From positions 1 to 41,692 of the forward strand of contig CAMDBP010000014.1 of NCBI GenBank assembly GCA_945889315.1: a stretch of 41,692 nt of DNA, read 5' to 3'. Below are positions 31,240 through 41,692 of this stretch, piece after piece. How positions within the stretch are numbered: position 1 is the first letter of the stretch; each line of letters begins with the position of its first letter. A program made the translations under genes and the position numbers. The DNA comes from Chitinophaga pinensis. Lineage in GTDB: Bacteria; Bacteroidota; Bacteroidia; NS11-12g; UBA9320. The notes below the pieces were generated by a model that saw nothing but the letters and a program-made list of their open reading frames with translations, ran no database searches and had not been told where the DNA came from.

Positions 31240-31247
31240 TACCTTTG
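31240..31247 (+). promoter_or_regulatory. -7 box for carA
   Basis: TACCTTTG followed by CC, 16 nt before the preferred GTG start. Confidence 0.5.
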
Positions 31248-31263
31248 CCTAAATCTAAGAAAA

Positions 31264-32355
31264 GTGTCAGTAATCAATCTACAAAAAGCTTATTTAGTGC
31301 TGGAAGACGGCACTTTTTTTGAAGGTAAAGCCATAGGAAAAATAGGTACAACCTCAGGAGAAATTGCCTTTAATACGGGGATGACGGGATATCAAGAAGT
31401 TTTTACAGATCCTTCATACTTTGGCCAAATACTAGTTATGACAATGGATCATATCGGTAATTATGGAGCTCGAAACGCAGATACAGAATCCGGATCAATA
31501 AAGATTGCGGGTTTGGTGTGTAAAAACTATTCTCCAATGCACAGCAGAACGATGGCTAATAGTAGTTTGAATGATTATTTTATTGAGAATGGTTTGACGG
31601 GTATAAGTGATGTTGATACACGTCAGATTGTAAAGCACATAAGAGATGCTGGAGCAATGAATGCTATTATAAGTTCGGAAATATTAGATGTGGACGTACT
31701 TACGAAGATGGTAAAAGAGGTGCCTAGCATGGAAGGCCTAGAACTGAGCTCTAAAGTGTGGAGCAAGGAGTCATATGAAGTTAATCCTGAAGGTGATCTA
31801 AAAGTAGCGTTGCTTGATTTAGGCTCCAAAGAAAATATAATTCGTTGTCTCACAGAACGTGGATGCCATGTAAAGGTCTTTCCGGGTGACACCAGCTATG
31901 CAAATATGAAATCATGGAATCCAGATGGATATATGATAAGTAATGGTCCTGGTGATCCTTCGGCAATGCCATATGCGGTTAAAACCTTACAAGATATCCT
32001 AGACGCCAATGAAAAAATGTTCGGTATATGTTTGGGTAGTCAACTTCTTGCTCAAGCGGTAGGTATGAAAACCTTTAAACTGCACAGCGGTCATAGAGGT
32101 CAAAATCATCCTGTTCAAAATTTACTTACCGGTAAGAGCGAAATAACTTCTCAAAATCACGGTTTTGCTATAGATCCTGAGAGTAACACAGGTAAAGCAG
32201 AAATTACACACATTAATTTGAATGATAACACAGTAGAAGGCATTCGTATAAAAGATAAGAATGCCTTTGCTGTACAATACCATCCTGAGGCAAGTCCTGG
32301 TCCACACGATAGCAGATACTTGTTTGATGATTTTGTAACTATGATGTCTAAATGA
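31264..32355 (+). CDS. carA: carbamoyl-phosphate synthase small subunit
   Basis: AYLVLEDGTFFEGKAIG, GEIAFNTGMTGYQEVFTDPSY, ISNGPGDPSAMP, FGICLGSQLLA, AVQYHPEASPGP; GTG 31264 preferred over 31213, whose extension spans the -7 box. Confidence 0.95.
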   Translation: MSVINLQKAYLVLEDGTFFEGKAIGKIGTTSGEIAFNTGMTGYQEVFTDPSYFGQILVMTMDHIGNYGARNADTESGSIKIAGLVCKNYSPMHSRTMANSSLNDYFIENGLTGISDVDTRQIVKHIRDAGAMNAIISSEILDVDVLTKMVKEVPSMEGLELSSKVWSKESYEVNPEGDLKVALLDLGSKENIIRCLTERGCHVKVFPGDTSYANMKSWNPDGYMISNGPGDPSAMPYAVKTLQDILDANEKMFGICLGSQLLAQAVGMKTFKLHSGHRGQNHPVQNLLTGKSEITSQNHGFAIDPESNTGKAEITHINLNDNTVEGIRIKDKNAFAVQYHPEASPGPHDSRYLFDDFVTMMSK

Positions 32356-32656
32356 GAGAGTAAGACTGCTACTTCTTCAAATAAAAAAGTAGACGTAGCG
32401 TGTAAATATCGAACAATCGATAGCACAGCCTGCCTAAAAGAAATAATCACATTAGGATTGTTTTTTGCTAATTGAATTGGATTTAACAATCTTAAATCCT
32501 TAGGTTTAGGACTTAATTCTAATTGTTTTGATAACAATATAGAGGTTAAAGATTGTACAGAGACATTTATAAGTAAACAAGCACATAAAAATACGAAATA
32601 AACTATCATTGTAAGCCGAACAAGGTAGATGCTATATAACATTAGGTAAATTTTAA

Positions 32657-33973
<1,317 letters not shown>

Positions 33974-34255
33974 GATTCATTAACGTTCTTCATAGCTATT
34001 TATTTGGCGCAAAAAACGCAAGAAAATGTTTTTTACGTATTGTAATAATGGTGCTCACACAGTTGTTTGTGTCGCTCAAATTCTTTCTTAAATGTCAGTG
34101 TAACGAACTAAATCGGATGTATTTTAGTGTGCTAATTTTAATATTTTACATGAGGCAATCATGACTTTATATTTTATAGTACACTTACATGATATTGTTT
34201 ACAAAAGTTAGTCTGTTCACAATTGGATAGCACTATTTTCGAAACTTTAAATACA

Positions 34256-36688
34256 ATGTCATTGCTCGGTATAAAAACAAAAAAAGAAAAGGAAAAAAAA
34301 GAAGCTGATCTCCCTAAGGATAATACACTAAGAAACAAAGTAATAGGGGGTATTTTGCTCGTATTTAGTGTCTTCATCAGTGTTGCTTCTTTAAGTTACT
34401 TAGTCTCTTGGCGTGCGGATCAAAGTATATTAAATTCAGGAATTTCTGATTTTGCTTTTGACATTACCGACAATATTCCAATAAATGTTATGGGGAAATT
34501 GGGTGCATTAGCCGCTCACTTTTTCATTTATAACGGTTTTGGTATAGGGGCTTTTTTCTTGTATCCCATTTTTGCAATTTTAGGATACAATCTTTATTTC
34601 AACAATAAGTGGGCTGTACCTTATACGACAGTGAGTAAACTATTAGTGACAGCGATTTGGGTTTCTTTAGTCTTTGCACTTCTTTTTTCTAAGTCACTTC
34701 CTTTATTAAGCGGATTACTTGGGTATGGGGTATTCATTTTTTCAAAATCATGGATTGGTACAGTTGGAATGATACTGGTACTTGGATTGGCAACAGTCTT
34801 CTTTTTATACGTTGCATTTAGCATAGATGTTCTGGAAAGTATAAAAAATAGAAAAATGCAAAAAGTGGATCCAAATCATGGATTTGACGATGATTTTATA
34901 CATAATGGGAAACCAGCATTTGGTAGCGAAGATTCACTTTTTGAAAAAGATAAGATAGGAATCTTAGCAGATGAGGATGAATTTGATGAGGATGAACTTC
35001 CAGAAGGGAACGAGTTGGAATTAACGTTTGATACACCTGAGCCGGAGGATAGTCAGGCTGTTGAAATAACAAATTTAGTGCCTCTTGCTGTGCCAGCAGA
35101 TCATGACGACATTGAACTAGTAATTGAGGAAGCACCTGAAGAAGAGAAAGTACAACATAAGGAGCACTATGGAATTGATGAGCCCTTCGATCCAAGACTC
35201 GATTTACGCGATTTTATTTTTCCTGAAATATCGTTTCTTAATCAATATGGCGAAAGTGGTAAAACCGAGGTAAGTAAGGATGAGTTAGAAAAAAGCAAGA
35301 ATATGATTTTGGAGACGCTTAGTAACTACAAAATTGGGATTGCATCTATAAAAGCTACTATTGGTCCTACGGTGACTCTTTTTGAAATTGTGCCTGATAA
35401 GGGTGTTCGAATTTCTAAAATAAAAAATCTGGAAGATGATATTGCACTTAGTTTAGCAGCTTTAGGTATCAGAATAATTGCGCCAATACCTGGGAAAGGG
35501 ACCATTGGTATTGAAGTGCCTAATAAGAAGCCGGAAATTGTGAGTATGCACTCGGTAATAAATAGTGCAAAGTATCAAAATAGCGACGCAGCCTTGCCGG
35601 TGTGTTTAGGTAAAACCATCTCCAATGAAGTCTTTGTAGCAGATTTAGCTAAAATGCCACACTTGCTTATGGCTGGTGCCACAGGACAAGGTAAGTCTGT
35701 TGGATTAAATGCCATAATTATTTCGCTACTGTATAGAAAACATCCCAGTGAGCTAAAGTTTGTTATGGTGGATCCTAAAAAAGTAGAATTAACACTTTAT
35801 CAAACCATAGAAAGACATTATCTAGCTAAACTCCCCGGAGATAGCGAAGCTATTATTACGGATAACAAACAGGTTATCAATACACTTAATTCGTTGTGTA
35901 TTGAGATGGACGAACGCTACGCATTGCTACAAACAGCCATGGTTCGTAATATTAAGGAGTATAATGATAAGTTTATAAAACGCAGATTAAATCCGGAGGA
36001 AGGGCACAAATTTTTACCCTATATTGTGGTCATAATAGACGAGGTCGCTGATCTTATAATGACCGCAGGAAAAGAAGTAGAACATCCAATTGGACGTATT
36101 GCGCAGCTAGCCCGTGCTATTGGTATACACTTAATCTTAGCAACTCAGCGTCCATCCGTAAATATTATAACGGGAACAATTAAAGCTAATTTCCCTGCAC
36201 GTGTGGCATTTAGAGTCTCAAGTAAAATAGATTCTAGAACCATTCTCGATGGCAATGGAGCAGACCAGCTAATTGGAAAAGGAGACATGCTTTATTCTAA
36301 TGGAAGCGAATTAATTAGGTTACAATGCCCTTTTGTTGACACACCAGAAGTAGATACGATAACTGCATTTATTGGGAATCAAAGAGGTTATCCAAGTGCA
36401 CATATGCTTCCAGAAGTAAGGGAAGATTTTGATGGGGAAGCTGCTAATTTCGATCCTAATGATAAAGATGATCTCTTTGAAGAAGCTGCTAGAATTGTAG
36501 TACAACACCAGCAAGGAAGCACCAGCTTGATACAACGACGACTAAAAGTTGGTTATAATAGAGCGGGACGCTTGATAGATCAATTAGAAGCAACTAATAT
36601 TGTAGGCCCGTTTGAGGGTAGCAAGGCTAGGCAAGTATTGATTCCAGATGAATACGCTTTGGAACAATTCTTGAACAACCTACATTAA
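34256..36688 (+). CDS. ftsK: DNA translocase FtsK/SpoIIIE
   Basis: N-terminal TM segments; MAGATGQGKSVGLNAIIISLLY, VIIDEVADLIM, LATQRPSVNIITGTIKANFPARVAFRV; gamma-domain-like C-terminus; ATG 34256 preferred. Confidence 0.97.
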   Translation: MSLLGIKTKKEKEKKEADLPKDNTLRNKVIGGILLVFSVFISVASLSYLVSWRADQSILNSGISDFAFDITDNIPINVMGKLGALAAHFFIYNGFGIGAFFLYPIFAILGYNLYFNNKWAVPYTTVSKLLVTAIWVSLVFALLFSKSLPLLSGLLGYGVFIFSKSWIGTVGMILVLGLATVFFLYVAFSIDVLESIKNRKMQKVDPNHGFDDDFIHNGKPAFGSEDSLFEKDKIGILADEDEFDEDELPEGNELELTFDTPEPEDSQAVEITNLVPLAVPADHDDIELVIEEAPEEEKVQHKEHYGIDEPFDPRLDLRDFIFPEISFLNQYGESGKTEVSKDELEKSKNMILETLSNYKIGIASIKATIGPTVTLFEIVPDKGVRISKIKNLEDDIALSLAALGIRIIAPIPGKGTIGIEVPNKKPEIVSMHSVINSAKYQNSDAALPVCLGKTISNEVFVADLAKMPHLLMAGATGQGKSVGLNAIIISLLYRKHPSELKFVMVDPKKVELTLYQTIERHYLAKLPGDSEAIITDNKQVINTLNSLCIEMDERYALLQTAMVRNIKEYNDKFIKRRLNPEEGHKFLPYIVVIIDEVADLIMTAGKEVEHPIGRIAQLARAIGIHLILATQRPSVNIITGTIKANFPARVAFRVSSKIDSRTILDGNGADQLIGKGDMLYSNGSELIRLQCPFVDTPEVDTITAFIGNQRGYPSAHMLPEVREDFDGEAANFDPNDKDDLFEEAARIVVQHQQGSTSLIQRRLKVGYNRAGRLIDQLEATNIVGPFEGSKARQVLIPDEYALEQFLNNLH

Positions 36689-36703
36689 GAATACAAACAA
36701 CAA

Positions 36704-37360
36704 ATGAAAAAAGTAATGTTACTCCTATCGGTTTTAAGTTTAGTACTTATTAATCCGATTTCATCCGTCTCAAGTGCACAAGACAATCAAAGTAGTGCAT
36801 TATTAAGCAAATTAAGCAAAACATACAAGACCTATAAATCTGTAAAAGCAACATTTACCATTGATGTAAAGAACAAACAAACGGATGCAGGTGTAAAACA
36901 GAGTGGTGTACTTTATCAAAAAGCTAAAAAGTTTAGAATCATCATGTCAGGCCAAGAAATTTATTGTGACGGAAAAACGATATGGACCTATCTAGAAGGA
37001 GCTAATGAAGTACAAATTTCTAAGTACAATCCAAAAACTATGGACATTAACCCTTCTGAAATTTTCACCATTTATGAAAAAGGATTTATACATAAATATA
37101 GCGGACAGGTTACCCGAGGTTCTCAAAAAATCGATGTAGTAGAACTTACACCCATTGACAAAACCAAAGGTTATTTCAAAGTAAAATTAGGAATTGATAA
37201 AGTAGCCAATAAGGTAAAAGAATTGTCTGTTTATTCTAAGAATGGCATGGTAACCACTTATGATATTCAAAAATTTGAACCCAATATTGCAATTAACGAT
37301 ACTTACTTTAAGTTTAATCCAAAAGAAAAACCAGGTGTTATACAAATCGATTTAAGATAA
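36704..37360 (+). CDS. lolA: LolA-like outer membrane lipoprotein carrier protein
   Basis: Signal peptide; YKSVKATFTIDVKNKQTDAGVKQSGVLYQKAKKFRIIMSGQEIYCDGKTIWTYL; follows ftsK. Confidence 0.88.
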   Translation: MKKVMLLLSVLSLVLINPISSVSSAQDNQSSALLSKLSKTYKTYKSVKATFTIDVKNKQTDAGVKQSGVLYQKAKKFRIIMSGQEIYCDGKTIWTYLEGANEVQISKYNPKTMDINPSEIFTIYEKGFIHKYSGQVTRGSQKIDVVELTPIDKTKGYFKVKLGIDKVANKVKELSVYSKNGMVTTYDIQKFEPNIAINDTYFKFNPKEKPGVIQIDLR

Positions 37361-37365
37361 GTAAT

Positions 37366-37836
37366 ATGAAAACCAAAATGATCTTAACGCTGCTCTTTGC
37401 AGCGTTTTTTATTGCATGTCATCCAAGAAAAAGTATTCAGAAAAATATCTTATCTAAGACGTATATATCCATTGAGAAAACACCTTGTTATGGCACATGT
37501 CCTATTTATACTATGTCAATTGATGGTGATGGAATAGCCTTGCTTAGGGCGGGAGATTTTATGGATGATACAGGTTTTTTTTACGCTAGATTAAACGCTG
37601 ATTCGGTTCATTCTTTATTTACGGACGCGAAAGCTTGTGCATGGGAAACCTATGATAGTACGTATTTGAATCAATATCTTGATCTTCCCACTACAATTAT
37701 TCGCTTTGCTACGAATGAGAAAGATACCATAACGGTGGAGTATAACACAAGCAATACACCAGAGGAATTAAAGTTGTTGGGGAATAAACTTGGTTTACTC
37801 CAAGAGCAGTTGGATTGGAAACCCGTGGTTAGATAG
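37366..37836 (+). CDS. DUF6438-like lipoprotein
   Basis: MKTKMILTLLFAAFFIACHPRKS lipobox; ISIEKTPCYGTCPIYTMSIDGDG. Confidence 0.82.
   Translation: MKTKMILTLLFAAFFIACHPRKSIQKNILSKTYISIEKTPCYGTCPIYTMSIDGDGIALLRAGDFMDDTGFFYARLNADSVHSLFTDAKACAWETYDSTYLNQYLDLPTTIIRFATNEKDTITVEYNTSNTPEELKLLGNKLGLLQEQLDWKPVVR
37386..37410 (+). terminator. intrinsic terminator inside the DUF6438 signal-peptide codons
   Basis: AACGCTGC-TCTTT-GCAGCGTT followed by TTTT; 8-bp perfect stem. Confidence 0.8.
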
Positions 37837-37843
37837 TGCCCTG

Positions 37844-39736
37844 TTAGACATCTAATTTTTCATAAATAGAATTGTTACTGATGTACTCAGGAACAATTTT
37901 TTTCATTGTTTTTACCAGAACATCATTTTTTAGTGAATCTTTTTGCTCGTACAAGGTCTCTATGACACTATTAACCTCAAGATAGTTGTAATTCGGAACT
38001 CTTGCTATCATGATTTTAGGATTGTGCGTACCAATGGTATTTTCGTTATCGTTCAACAGTTCTTCCTTTAATTTTTCACCTGGTCTAAGCCCTGTAAAGG
38101 TAATCTTGATGTCTTTGTTTACTTCATAACCGGAGAGTTTTATCATTTTGTGAGCAAGATCAATGATTTTTACAGATTCACCCATGTCAAAAATGTATAT
38201 CTCACCACCCTGACCCATAACACCGGCTTCTAGTACAAGTTGACATGCTTCCGGTATAGTCATAAAATACCGTGTAATCTCAGGATGGGTGACCGTTAAT
38301 GGGCCTCCTTCTTCTATTTGTTTTCTAAATAAGGGAATTACCGATCCATTGCTTCCTAATACATTTCCAAATCGCGTTGTAATATATAAGGTATGTTGGT
38401 CAGATTCTAGTTTTAATTTTTCATTGAGAGATTGCACATAAATTTCAGCGATACGCTTCGATGCACCCATTATATTGGTAGGGTTTACGGCTTTATCGGT
38501 ACTTACAAATACAAACTTCTTGACCTGGTATTTTGAAGACAAATTTGCTATATTTTGTGTGCCAAAAACGTTCGTATTTATAGCTTCATACGGATTGTTT
38601 TCCATTAGCGGGACGTGCTTGTAGGCCGCGGCATGAAAAACATAAGATGGCTTAAAATGCTCGAATATTTTTTCCATTCTTGCTAAATTTCGTATATCTC
38701 CTACGACTATCTCTATTTTATTTCCAGCTAGTTCGTTCTCAATGTCATATAGGGGAGATTCTCCTTGATCTACGAGGACGATGAGTTTAGGTTCAAAACT
38801 GATACATTGCCGAACAATTTCACTTCCAATTGATCCCGCTGCTCCTGTAATTAGGATAACTTGATTTTTAAGTTCGCTGCTTATTTTTTTCTTGCTCAGT
38901 TTTATGGGCTCACGCTCTAATAAGTCTTCTATTTTAATCGATTTTATATGTTGAAGATTGAATTCCCCATTAATCCATGCATTAACTGGCGGGATTGATT
39001 TAACAATTATTTTATGTTGCAAGCAACGCTCAATTATTCTTCTTTTACGAATTAAGCTCAATTCATTTAAGGCTATAATGAGCTCTACATTATGAGGGTT
39101 TTTAACAATTTGCGCAAGATCTATTTCGGGCGAATAAATTTTGACGCCTTCTACTGTTTTTCCATGTAATCGTTCATTATCATCCAAAAACGCGACTACT
39201 CTTTTTCCTAGCCTGACATTTCGCTCAACCGAACGTTTTATAATAATACCCGCTTCACCAGCGCCATAAATAATGAGGTCTTGCGTACCCAACGTTTTGA
39301 AGGGAGCGTAGGTATACAGTAATTTGAATGCAATTCTAAATCCCGTAAGTGCAAAAATGGCAATTAAGGCGTCTATTATTACAACAGCGGGATTTATATA
39401 CATGAAATTAGAATTGAACTCGAAGATTAACTCTCCTGTAAGCAAGATAGAGGTACTAATTGCTAGTGCAAGAAAGATTCTAACAGCATCTTGTGTACTG
39501 GTGTATCTCACTATTCCTGTATAAGATCGCGTAATACGAAATGCGATTAGCCTAACGGTAAGCACAAGCCCTAATGGAGTTAAATACTGAGAAATCGAAA
39601 TATCTATCGATTTAAGAAAAACATCCGTAAGAATGCAGGCAAAAGAAAATGAAATTGCAGAAATTATGAGATCTATAATTAAGACAACCCATCTTGGTGT
39701 GTTTTGTCGGGTTACTAACTTGATTGAATTTAACAT
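37844..39736 (-). CDS. polysaccharide biosynthesis protein, CapD/FlaA1-like nucleoside-diphosphate sugar epimerase/dehydratase
   Basis: N-terminal TM segments; LIIYGAGEAGI, VILITGAAGSIGSEIVRQ, FHAAAYKHVPLME, FVSTDKAVNPTNIMGASKR, TGLRPGEKLKEELL. Confidence 0.94.
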   Translation of the reverse strand: MLNSIKLVTRQNTPRWVVLIIDLIISAISFSFACILTDVFLKSIDISISQYLTPLGLVLTVRLIAFRITRSYTGIVRYTSTQDAVRIFLALAISTSILLTGELIFEFNSNFMYINPAVVIIDALIAIFALTGFRIAFKLLYTYAPFKTLGTQDLIIYGAGEAGIIIKRSVERNVRLGKRVVAFLDDNERLHGKTVEGVKIYSPEIDLAQIVKNPHNVELIIALNELSLIRKRRIIERCLQHKIIVKSIPPVNAWINGEFNLQHIKSIKIEDLLEREPIKLSKKKISSELKNQVILITGAAGSIGSEIVRQCISFEPKLIVLVDQGESPLYDIENELAGNKIEIVVGDIRNLARMEKIFEHFKPSYVFHAAAYKHVPLMENNPYEAINTNVFGTQNIANLSSKYQVKKFVFVSTDKAVNPTNIMGASKRIAEIYVQSLNEKLKLESDQHTLYITTRFGNVLGSNGSVIPLFRKQIEEGGPLTVTHPEITRYFMTIPEACQLVLEAGVMGQGGEIYIFDMGESVKIIDLAHKMIKLSGYEVNKDIKITFTGLRPGEKLKEELLNDNENTIGTHNPKIMIARVPNYNYLEVNSVIETLYEQKDSLKNDVLVKTMKKIVPEYISNNSIYEKLDV

Positions 39737-39839
39737 GTATAACTATAGTGTCTTATGTCTCTTAAAAGTTCAACAAATCTATTGTAGTTTTTCCAAGTAA
39801 GGTAAATTATTTTGATAAATGGTTTTAAAAAAAATGGAA

Positions 39840-41692
39840 TCAACTTCTTCGTAGCTTGGCGAATTTTAAAACGAGTGTTTTCTCTCCAAACTCTGCAAAG
39901 TTTATAGTTGCTTTTTCACTTCCTACATTTCCTTCCAGTGCGGTTACCGTTCCTTTCCCAAAACGCTGGTGTTCTACATCCATTCCTATGGAAATATCGT
40001 GAATATCCTCAGGAACAAAATCGGTTATTGCTGGCGGTCGATTGATAATAGGTTGATTTTGTTTAGCAATGGTCCTGCGCAAAGAGCTAACTGGAAGATT
40101 GTTGTCTGTTGTACTTTCGCTACCCAACGTTTGTTTTTTAGTGGTTAATTGTTTCCTATCTAATTCTAAATATGAACTATCAATTTCGTCTATAAATCTA
40201 CTTGGTTCGCAAGGCAGTAGTGTGCCAAATTTAAATCGTGAAGTCGCAAATGAAAGGACTAAGTCTTCTTCAGCTCTTGTTATGGCGACGTAAAAAAGTC
40301 GCCTTTCTTCCTCTAGGTCTGATCTGCTACCTAGCGACATTTGAGATGGGAATAAGTTCTCTTCTAAACCAGAAACAAACACCTTCTTGTATTCTAGTCC
40401 TTTTGATTGATGAATGGTCATCAATGAAACACTATCTGCGTCATCCACATTTTTATCAGAATCAGTCAACAAGGCGATATCTTGTAAATAGCTTCCTAAA
40501 TTCTTCTCAGACTCATTGGTGTCATCTTCCACAAATTCTTTTATACCATTCAGTAATTCCACTACATTCTCGTATTTACTGATGCCTTCAATCGTTTTGT
40601 CTTCATTAAGGGATTTAAGTAAGTTCGTTGTTCTGGCAACATGCATGGCCATGTCATAGGCAGTTTTGGAATCATTCATGATCACGAAGCTTTGCGTCAT
40701 GTTTACAAAGTCTCGGAATTTTGGGATAGCGGATTTTAAATCGGCATAATAATTTGCATTAAAAATAATCTCCCAATAACTCTTATCCTCCTGAATTGCA
40801 AGCATGCCCACTTTATCCATGGTTGTTTTGCCTATTCCGCGGGCGGGATAGTTAATAATACGCTTTAAAGCTTCTTCGTCATTATGGTTAATAACCAATC
40901 GCAGATAGGCGATAAGATCTTTTATCTCCTTACGCTGATAAAAACTCATACCTCCGTATATCCTGTAGGGAATATTTAATTTTCGCAGGGCTTCTTCCAA
41001 GCTTCGTGATTGCGAATTGGTGCGATAAAGTATTGCAAAATCACTGTTGTACTTCTGCTCTGTCATTTTCGTCTCAAAAATATTTTGAGCGATTAACTTG
41101 CCCTCTTCATTGTCCGTTACGGCACGAATTATTTTTATCTTGTTACCCAAATCATTGCTCGTCCATACTTTTTTTTCTAGCTGATCTTTGTTTTTCGCAA
41201 TTACACTATTCGCAGCACTTACAATGGTTTCGCTTGAGCGATAATTTTGCTCAAGCTTAAAAACTTTTAAATCAGGGTAATCTTTTTCGAAGTTGAGGAT
41301 ATTTTTTATCGTCGCACCTCTGAATGAGTATATACTTTGAGCGTCATCCCCCACTACACAGATGTTTTCAAAAACAGATGCAAGTTTTTTAACAATCATG
41401 TATTGACAGTGATTTGTGTCTTGGTACTCATCTACCATTACATATTTAAATTTATGTTGATACTTGTTCAGTACATCAGGGAAATTATTAAGTAGTTTAA
41501 AGGTGTTGAGCAGCAGATCGTCAAAATCCATCGCGCCGGATTTAAAGCAACGTTTGGCATACTCTCCATATATTTCTGCAATTTTACCTCTTCCGGTAGT
41601 TTCATCATAGGCTATTAATTCCGATTGTTTTAGATAAACATGCGCTTGGATAAGGTTGTTTTTAGCATTACTAATACGCGAAAGGACATAAT
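39840..41692 (-). CDS. UvrD/PcrA-type ATP-dependent helicase, 5' end outside the window
   Basis: Frame stays open to the right edge (…AYDETTGRGKIAEIYGEYAKRCFKSGAMDFDDLL); VDEYQDTNHCQY, GDDAQSIYSFRGA, LMTIHQSKGLEYKKVFV, RLFYVAITRAEEDL. Confidence 0.95.
   Translation of the reverse strand, partial: YVLSRISNAKNNLIQAHVYLKQSELIAYDETTGRGKIAEIYGEYAKRCFKSGAMDFDDLLLNTFKLLNNFPDVLNKYQHKFKYVMVDEYQDTNHCQYMIVKKLASVFENICVVGDDAQSIYSFRGATIKNILNFEKDYPDLKVFKLEQNYRSSETIVSAANSVIAKNKDQLEKKVWTSNDLGNKIKIIRAVTDNEEGKLIAQNIFETKMTEQKYNSDFAILYRTNSQSRSLEEALRKLNIPYRIYGGMSFYQRKEIKDLIAYLRLVINHNDEEALKRIINYPARGIGKTTMDKVGMLAIQEDKSYWEIIFNANYYADLKSAIPKFRDFVNMTQSFVIMNDSKTAYDMAMHVARTTNLLKSLNEDKTIEGISKYENVVELLNGIKEFVEDDTNESEKNLGSYLQDIALLTDSDKNVDDADSVSLMTIHQSKGLEYKKVFVSGLEENLFPSQMSLGSRSDLEEERRLFYVAITRAEEDLVLSFATSRFKFGTLLPCEPSRFIDEIDSSYLELDRKQLTTKKQTLGSESTTDNNLPVSSLRRTIAKQNQPIINRPPAITDFVPEDIHDISIGMDVEHQRFGKGTVTALEGNVGSEKATINFAEFGEKTLVLKFAKLRRS

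Noticed and set aside
34008-34042. Terminator after eno (CGcAAAAAAC / GTTTTTTaCG)
   Set aside because: Almost purely A/T stem with a mismatch and long loop; too weak to call.

Overview
This looks like ordinary Bacteroidota chromosome carrying housekeeping genes. The lineage call rests on TAnnTTTG-type -7 boxes, near-absence of Shine-Dalgarno sites, the L28-L33-DUF4295 cluster, bshC and TSP3/OmpA proteins. Genes include namZ-like, rpmB-rpmG-DUF4295-ftsY-rimO-bshC, OmpA/TSP3 porin, tpiA, GlmU-like, rpmE2, LTA-synthase-like sulfatase, hisS, RluA-like, lon, pfkA, gyrB, an EVE-pyrR-pyrB-ansA cluster, rpsA, VIT-family, M61 peptidase, carA, eno, ftsK, lolA, DUF6438, a CapD/FlaA1-like epimerase and a uvrD/pcrA-type helicase. 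The first and last genes are cut by the window edges. I saw no mobile element, CRISPR array, rRNA or tRNA, and no convincing novel defence or biosynthetic system. The most interesting signals are small and mostly regulatory: (1) a strong SD (AAAGGAGG) with a TTG start and an overlapping 3-codon ORF at rpsA; (2) a canonical intrinsic terminator inside the signal-peptide codons of the DUF6438 lipoprotein gene; (3) a ~470-nt hairpin-rich noncoding region upstream of carA with its own promoter-like motif and a long-range stem containing an anti-SD-like CACCTCCT; (4) the short DUF4295 gene, missing from the ORF track; (5) perfect palindromes upstream of lon/lipoprotein and gyrB. All coordinates and pairings were read by eye; no searches or folding were run.
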